Below, piece after piece: positions 48,501 to 57,500 of a DNA stretch of 64,000 nt. The stretch comes from Platynereis dumerilii. Its lineage: Eukaryota; Annelida; Polychaeta; Phyllodocida; Nereididae. The stretch is from positions 50,742,629-50,806,628 of the forward strand of contig JAPTHN010000011.1 of the NCBI GenBank assembly GCA_026936325.1, in the 5' to 3' direction. Below the pieces are notes generated by a model. It did not search any database and was not told where the DNA came from. It saw only the letters and a list, made by a program, of their open reading frames with translations. Position 1 is the first letter of the stretch; each line of letters begins with the position of its first letter. The position numbers were made by a program, and so were the translations under genes.

Positions 48501-51500
48501 AAATGAATAAATAACTGCAACGACCATATGATGTGACCTTAGAAATAACTTCAATAACAGCAATTAGCCTGTTCAGTGACCTTAAAAGTTATTAACCCAA
48601 TTGCAATTGGCTACTGAGGTCACCCCCAGTAGATAAATAGTTATTGTGCAAACGGCCTACAAAATGTCCTTTATTAATTGGCAAATACGTTAAAATAGCT
48701 TATTAAATGTTAAAACCTTGAAATTGCTATCCTCATAAAATGCAGAGGGAGGATAATCTGCTTCATAAATTTTACAACCACCAAAGGCAAATGGCTTAAC
48801 ACCATCATGACTATAATATTTTGCTATCAAAAATGGTTGGCTTTGATTTTTTCTAAATTTATGTCAATGTTTTTACTTCTAAGCAATAGTATACTTCTTG
48901 GAACCTCTTTAGTTTGGTAGTTATGAACCACACTTAATACCCTTTTCACACTTTCCTTAATATGTATTCAGTATTATATATTATTCATAACCAGTGAGCA
49001 CCCTAAATGCTTATGTTACTTGAAAAAATTAAATCAATAGGCTTGAGATGTCAATGTCCCGACAGAAATTTGAAACCCAGTAAAAGGACAGTGAGATTAG
49101 TGATGCAGACCGGACCGCTTTGTACCGGTACGGTCCAGTACCACCACGTCCTCTTTAGTACAGGACCGCCCCCAGTTGCAAAAAACCGGTCCAGAGGAAA
49201 TTAATTTTTCAAACCTTCATTTTTTTAACTTTTCTGGCAAAAATTGAACATAAATCGAAAACCGGTACTACCGGTATACCGGACCACCTCTCCCCTGGAC
49301 CGGACAACCTCACCTCTGGAGCGGGCAGATCTGGACCGGTGGGGGTGGTCCGGTCCGCATCACTAAGCGAGATTGACTGTCACTATTTGGTGTGGGTCAA
49401 GTGAGCCAAAGGAGTTTAAATCATGCTGCACACAACATCGAAGTAACAGATACCCGGTATATATGAGGAATCAATACTACACGCAAATAAATATTAATGT
49501 TGACTGAAAGAATATTGAACACCGCATCATCCATTATTCTCCAATTCGATTGGCATGTCTTTTACTCTATTACTATTTAATAAAGACAAGCCAATCGAAT
49601 TTGCGACATTCAAATTTTTAAGCATATGACCGTTATCTAATTGATTCAAAGAAAAACAGCAAACACAGATGACAATGACCCTGCCAAAGAGACATTTTTC
49701 AAATTTATTCATTTGGGTTAGGCACATGCCTGTGAAGGGCCTTAGTACCAAAAGTGGACATCTTCTGTTTGGAGATCACAGTAACTACTGATACTTTTAA
49801 AATGTCAGGCAAATTTTCACTGAAGCAATTTCATTATTGTGCATGTGAAAATTGCAAGTGTGACCCTAATTGGTAATATGTATTTCAGTGAAAAATAATC
49901 CTCTGAAAATACATGTTCTAGTACTTCTTTCGGTCAATCATGAGTAGGCTACTCCTATAAAGTTTTGTCGAACTGCTTCTACTAGCCCTCCACATGTTAA
50001 ATAATTATGGTAGTGGGATACTCATATAGAGTAGCGGGAATGACATCTCCAACTTTTCCTTGAATTATTACCAAACTCAGAAAGTTGCAGAACATCGACA
50101 AGCCCACTGAAAAAACCTAACATAAGATATTATATATATATTTTCATGCATTCAGGACTAAGACGGGTCCAAATTGTTCTTTTTTAGTGTAGAATAAACT
50201 TCCTCAAAATTCAATTTGATATTCAATTCATCTTGCAGAATGCTTTGACGTCATCCGCACTGATGGACTTCAGTCGTGTCAAGTCACATGGCAACCAAAT
50301 GACAGACCTTACAGCACAGCAGCCGGATATAAATGGCCACGAGACATTTCATTCCCTTTGAAACAGTATTTGCAAGTATGTATACGCCTACTTCATGTAA
50401 TAAAATATCAAATTGGATTTAACTAATGAAGCTTATATTAGCCCTTACTTTATTACACTGCTTATAATCGAACTTAAAATAACAATTTACAATAGTTAAA
50501 CGTTTAGAGTTGTCTGGGCTTTATCACAGTTTAAAATTACTCCCGTTCATGTCAGCGAAACCAATTTTTCTTTCATCGGTGTTAAAAATATGAGTCTAAC
50601 CCAAATCTGAATGAGTCAATGTAAAATTACATCGAATGATGTTTCAAAATTTTCAGTTCTCAATGGGTAACAGGACTCGCGTATTGGCACTCCAGCTGCG
50701 TTTGCTTGCTACCTTGACCCAAGACCTCTCAGTGGGATTGAAGTTATCTTCGAGCGAAAACGGACAAAAGTGGATAGATCACACTGTCAATGGAACAAGC
50801 AATGTAAAGGTTTGTAGCTTTACATTCATAATAATCATTTTTAGTTGTTAGAATTTCTGAAACAGTTTCTAAGCATGAGAAATTCAGATGAAAAAAATTT
50901 TCCAAAAAGAAAAAAGTCTTTTTCGATACATTTTGTTGAGAAAGGTGAGGGTTTAGATTGTATTTGACGCCAGGGGATACAAGAGATGCAGCAAAGCAAT
51001 TTTAAGAATACAACGTATATCTAAAATCCATAAAGTGATTGGTTTTCGAGGTTACGTGGTAAGCTCATATGATACAGAGGTACAGAGGGTTTAGTTGTGA
51101 AATTTTTTAATATCTGTCACGAAAAATATAATGTGATAAAGTTTTTTTGACTTTTGTTGACCTGATTTTCTTTTTCCTTTATACAATAGCAATACACTGC
51201 ATCAATAACAGCTTCTGGAAGCAACACGGGTGATATTGAGAGAGTGAACCTCACGGAAGGAACAGTTGTGGGACGTTACATCAGGGTGCAGATTGAAGTC
51301 ACCAACACAGCAGTGGTAAACCGTTTCCCGGCTGACAAAGTAACGGTGGATCTTGTTGGCTGCCAATTCACAAAGGATGCAGATCCCAAGTGTATGTTAA
51401 TATTTTAGTGCAAGGCTATTACATACTGAACAGCAAAAGAAAGTTAGGAAAACTATACAGTGTTTACAGTTCAATGGGCATTTGATACCTTTTTTATGCT

Positions 51501-54500
51501 GTTCAGTGTAGTTCATCAATTTAATTCATTTGATGGGAACATTTTGTATTTCGCAATATTCCAGTAAATTAATCAGGGTGAATGCTACCTCGATTATCAT
51601 GTTTAACACTTTTGTGCTATGGACTTTTTTGCTGTAAATTCATGCTTGAATACTTACTTCAATCACATAAAATCTGGTATTTTAAGGAGTAGGGCACTGT
51701 TCACCAATAACGCGGAAAAATAAGTCAACATACATATAAAGTAATTGCCAGTAATTTTCACCAACAACACAGTAAATTTACATATATATATGTACATTTA
51801 TGAGACATTAAACAATTATTTCTGTATAGAAAATTGTCTTCCGCACACTTTTGTGCTATCAAAAATGCATGAGGCATCTCCTTCTAAAGTTCAGTTGTTT
51901 CATCAGCGGTAGTAAATTATCTTTAATTTTTATTTTCCTCATATGAATTTTAAATATATCCAACCAAAGGAGACAAGTACGTTATGAAACATAAACAAGA
52001 ATCCATGGATTCAAAACCGGCCTTTGGTGATTATATATTCGGGATTGAAATCATGAACAGGGGGATTTATATATTATTACGTGGATTGTTTTGTATTAAG
52101 CAGTTATTGCCAGACTGATAGTGTTTGCTGCAAGCCATAAAAACTCTTTGGGGAACCTCTTAGCAAATGCCTATACCATATTTCAGAATTGTAAGTGAAC
52201 TACTTAAGTCACAGTGGGCACTTCAAAATATGGTGTCCATTTCGGCAGCCATCCTGGAAATTTTCTCATAATTTATGAGGGAACTCCTAAGCAAATCCCC
52301 AAACCAAATAATAAAGTCGCAGTGGGCAATTCAAAGTGAACCCCTATACCAAATTGCATAAATCTAGGTGAAATACTAAAGTCACCGTGGGCAATTCAAA
52401 ATATGGTGGCCATTTTGGCAGCCATCTTGGATTTTTCCAAAAATTTCTGAGGGGAACCCCTAAGTGAATCCCTATACCAAATTGCATAAATCTAAGTGAA
52501 ATACTAAAGTCACAGTGGGCAATTCAGAACATCCATTTTGGCAGCCACCTTGGATTTTTCCAAAAATTTTGAGGGGAACCCCTAAGTAAATCCCTGTACC
52601 AAGGTTCATAAATGTAAGTGAAATACCAAAGTCAGAGTGGGTATTTAAAATATGGTGGCCATTTTGGCAGCCATCTTGGATTTTTCCAAATTTTTTTAAG
52701 GGAACCCCTAAGTGAATCCCTGTACCAAGTATCATAAATCTAAAGAAATACTAAGGTCACAGTGGGCAATTCAAAATATGGCGGCCATTTTGGCAGCCAT
52801 CTTGGGTTTTTCCAAAAGATTTTGACGGAGACCCTAAAGTGAATCCCTATCCCAAATTTCATAAATCCAAGTGGAAATACTAACAGCCTTAAAACTCGCT
52901 CTGACCTTTCACAAGGCATGTGGGCCGATAAAAACTGGTTTACAGGACCGCCAGAATTTTTACAGGCCCGTTTATTTGTGGTGTCAAGCGTCTTTTTGCA
53001 ACCTTTTCTGCAGACTACAATTAAAACACCACTTTAGTTTACAGTCTGTAAAACTGATATCCAAACAGAGTGGGCTGTTGCACTGTGAAAATGGCACTTC
53101 GTGAATCATCATATTGATGATTTGTCACGATAATTTTACTCTTAAGATCAGTCACATGACAAATCAAATAGCCTTCTATTCATCATGACTAATCAAACAG
53201 CCTCTATGTTTCCCATGGATGTTAAATTTGGGAAGATGACACTTCAGCAGTTATTATGACTCACAGTCACAGAGTGCCAAAATCTGTGGGAAGCAACACT
53301 CATTTTATGCATATCAAATTTACTGGCTGTAATGATATAGTTTGTCAAAGTATACTGTCAGAATGAGAAATGCACTGAGGAAGGCCCTGGTCTCTTGGGG
53401 GAGTTTAGTGGATTGGTGTTGATAGACATTGTTTGCAGGAATAATTTGGCAATGGTACATAACTACATCATAGCACTGTACAGAAAGCTGGTGAAGAAGT
53501 AGACAATGCCAAGTGTTATAAACATAATGATCCACTGAGCAACCATGCTTCATCTAGGCATGAACAATCATTTTAAAATGCAAGTACTTAAATGGTTTGA
53601 CTCTCACAGTGCCTTGGAATTATAAGCAATCCTGACACAGGGGCAACTTCTCCAATGAGGCTCACAGGCCCACTGCTGGCTGCAGCTGTTCATTGCACCT
53701 GTAACCATGGTAACCCCTTAGAGCTAACTGAATCCCCCATTCATAATGGGCAGGTCCATATCTGTCATTGGCCCCCATTGCTCACTGGGTTGCAGCACTG
53801 TGTTCAGAGGGGCAAGGAAAGTGGACAAGTGGACAAGTTGACACATGGACAAGTGGACAAGTGGACAAGAGTCCCATTTCACTTAAGCCCTCCTCTATTA
53901 ACCTGCCGGTTAAAAATGCAGCAAATTTTAAAACAGTTATACAGGGTGGGGAACCAAAATTTTCCGTGAACTTCCTTGTGCTAAAAAAGCATCTCGCATC
54001 TACAGGAAAATTGTGAAAACAATACAGCATAATCATTAAGGTATCAGCCATACCTGTGGAAGGTTAGAATGAGCTGTGATTAAAAATGACTCCACAGGAG
54101 ACAAAAAGGTAGAGGTGGTCAGATTTGCTTCAGTGCCAAATGGACTAAAAAACAATCCCTGACATAGTCAGAGTGACCTCACAACCGGAATACAATATCA
54201 TGAAGGCAATCAATTGTTGGAAATGAATAACAGGGAAGTCTGGGAGTTTGTGGAGAGAATTAAGAGAGGAATAGAGCATTCCTGGAGTCACTGACGACAA
54301 AACTGACAAGGTACCTGCAACCTCCATGAGAGAGGTGGTTGAAGAGCTTCAGGTGCACCTCAAGGCTGCCAGAGTGGCTATGCAAAATGATTTTGGCCTG
54401 AAATCATATGTCAGGACCCCAAAGTCACCATTCGTGCTATTCCATGAAGGCCAGAAGATAGATATGGTGAAAAAATGATGGGCTACATTAGGAAGCATGG

Positions 54501-57500
54501 CTCGATATTCAATTTTTTTTTCAAACTATAAACGTTTTGTTGTGGATTCTATTGTCTACGCAAGATATGGCAAATTCTATAAAATCAATAGAAGATGTCG
54601 ATGGGAAATTCAGGCAAAGTATCCAGCTCAGGCAATGGTTTCGGGAGTCATGACTTCAGATAGGAAAATTATGCTTTATTTCTTTTTCATGCGAGTAAAG
54701 GGGGACGGACCTGATGTATACTACTAGGTCCAGTGATGTCATATTTTGCCATGGCTGGATGTGAATGACCCCAATGGCAACTATGGGCAGACTCAGGATG
54801 GTTCCCCATGCCTTGTGGCCAAGAAAGTTCAGGATTTCCACTTAAAGAAATTTCCAGAGATTTCTGGGTGGCCAACTTCTGACCCTTCTCCAGCTCGGAC
54901 CTTAATTCCCCTTACTTTTCCGTGTGGGGCATCTTGGAATAGTTGGTCTACAAGACCTGTCACCACGATGTTTTTGTCCTCCTGACTGTCTTCATGGTTC
55001 AGGCCCTCAAAATATGAAGGCACTTTTTTTCAAAGCATCACCAAGTTTAGACGGCAATATTGAATTTTTGATTGGAGCTACTACAAGTCAAACTTCACAC
55101 AAAGGATCCTTTTTGTCTTGTTTCTAAGGCCTGAAAATATGAATTTGTTATGACTTAGCAAAGTCTTTCATTTCGACTGAAGTTTGAAATATTCCACATT
55201 TTGAAAAATTTGCTTCCTCACCCTGTACAGTATGTACTTCTCAGAAGCTTTTTAGAAAGTAGTTATCAATGAATGATCATTAATAATTTAAAATTTCAGT
55301 GCTTTGTAAAGCCGTACCGCCTCTTGAAATGTACGACCGTGGAATACTACTTAGTCCCATAGATGGCGCTTTATACGTGTGTGTCATCACCAACAACAAG
55401 TAAGTGACACATTCTGTGCAAGTCCTACAGTGTTTACTGCACTTAGACATATTAATTTTACAAGCACAGATCAATTATCGACAGATTCGACACATATATC
55501 AAAGACAGTAATTCCATGATCAATGTTCATAAGAGGCAGGGGGCGGGGGTCCAGGAAAAGGGGACCTTAAAATCTGGGAGCATTATTAATTGACATGAAA
55601 TTTGGGCAAGGGTCTGAAAAATTTGAGCTCAGCCCCATTGGTCAAATAATGCATTGCCCCCTCCCCCCATCCTCCTACGCCTACGAAGACAGCTTACATA
55701 AGGAAATACATATATTGATATATAGACATATCTTTAAACGAAGGAGACATAACTGAGGATGCTACAGTTGTCACTATGAGTTGCCTTCAAGAACTGACCA
55801 CATCAATATCTAATCAATAATGCTGGCAGGATGCTGTAATTGATTATACCGGAAGACAGATAATAGATACTCCATCTCGTAATTGATTTAACGCTATGTT
55901 TTAAAGTAATGTTACTCTTTTTTTTCAGAAACAAGGCAGCCTGCTCTATGACAAAAGACTATGGAGCTAAATGGACTGGTAAGAATAAAAGATTAAATCC
56001 AATATATAAATTACATTTAAAACGGATCAAAGGTCGCTATAGAGCTGACCAGTATTATGAGAGAATTCCAACAAAGACTACAATCTCCACCACAGTTGAC
56101 CACAGCATGCCCTTTTCATTTCCCGAAAACATTAAAAAAATACCTTGATTCATATTTTCAGTAATGGATTAGTATGGAATGTATGTGGGCCAAACTTGTC
56201 TAATTCAAGAAACCACTTTTCTTTTTTCTTGAATTTAACTATTAGATCAATGACCATGCACTTGAAACGATTTTCTTTCGCAATTATTCCAGTAAATTTA
56301 TCAGGACGAATGATGCCTTGATTATCATATTTAACACTTTCGTGCCATGGACTTTTTTACTGTTAAATATTAATTCTGCTGCAATGCACAGCAATTCTTT
56401 TACAAAGACATTCACACTTTCTTTTTTTTAATAACCTTTCAGAAATAGATGATCAAATCGTCAACATCAACTATTACGTGAAGAGCAAGAAGAAACTCTT
56501 AGCTATAGCTAAAAACAGAAAAACCCGGATGTACAGCCTTGATAGTGGAAACACCTGGTTTGCCATGCCTCAGTCCCAATGGGACATGGATGTCAATGAT
56601 ATTAATAACCATCTAGGGGTAAGTAGAAGTAAATTGTAGCCACTAGTCTAGGGTTAGGATGTGACACTTCAGCAGCCCCACAAGCTGGCCAATGAAAAGC
56701 CCTTCACACATGTTAGGCGACACATAATTGATCTTTAGCTTCTCGGATCTTCTCAAGGCAATTTTGCTAGGGTCGGTCGTTAGGACAAAAAAATAGAGGT
56801 GAAAAAAATTGTTTTTTTTCCGTCGGCAGAAAATCTAATGTGTCGACGGGTCCGCGAAGCTAAGAATCAATTATGTGTGGCCTTATGCAAATGAAACCGA
56901 TCTTGCCGATTCATGAACTTTTTGTAAATCGAAGAGAGACTTTAGGATGATGGGTGACAGGTCTCTGTGGAGTAAATAGTTCTCACATGAATGGCCGGTA
57001 AAGATTTGAATTGGAAAGCAAAATTTCCTAATTGGATAAGATGATCGTGACATTTCATAGCCCACACCTTCTTATGATAATATATACCATATTTTTTGTA
57101 TTAAAAGCACAGCCCTTAATAATCAAAATTCCATCAAAATATCGCTTTATCAAAAGTATCTATGCAAGAACTATTTTATAAAACCACCCATCTCATCATT
57201 TACATCTGCCCACCAGGTGCCCAATGCAAATAATAAGTTAGTCAAAAGAGTAAACAAACTTATATTATTGGTTATTCTCTGCGTGGGATGAGACGGCCAA
57301 AAGCACGAAACCATACATTTTCCTGAACTCAGTGCTATGCTAAATCAAGTAAAGGACACCACTTGGCAACAAAGTCCTCCTCCTAATCCACTCACATTCT
57401 AATCAACTCATCTTTTAGTATGTCTGCTTTTTTGCAACTGGTCATTTAAGCTGACCAAGCTCAGTCGCATCGAGACAATACATCATACAAACAAAACAAC

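Larger units (their letters stand above)
51995..53916. mobile_element. Helentron/HINE-like element B with satellite and nested insert
   Basis: Left end ACAAG, palindrome GAATCCATGGATTC (51999-52012), then AACCGGC (52015-52021). Right end ACAAGAGTCCCATTTCACT at about 53866, then GCCGGTT (53905-53911) and AAAAA. The subterminal repeats pair with each other but differ from those of element A. Contains a satellite (52140-52870), a GGACAAGT-type stretch (about 53820-53870) and a diverged mariner-like MITE. Confidence 0.65.
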
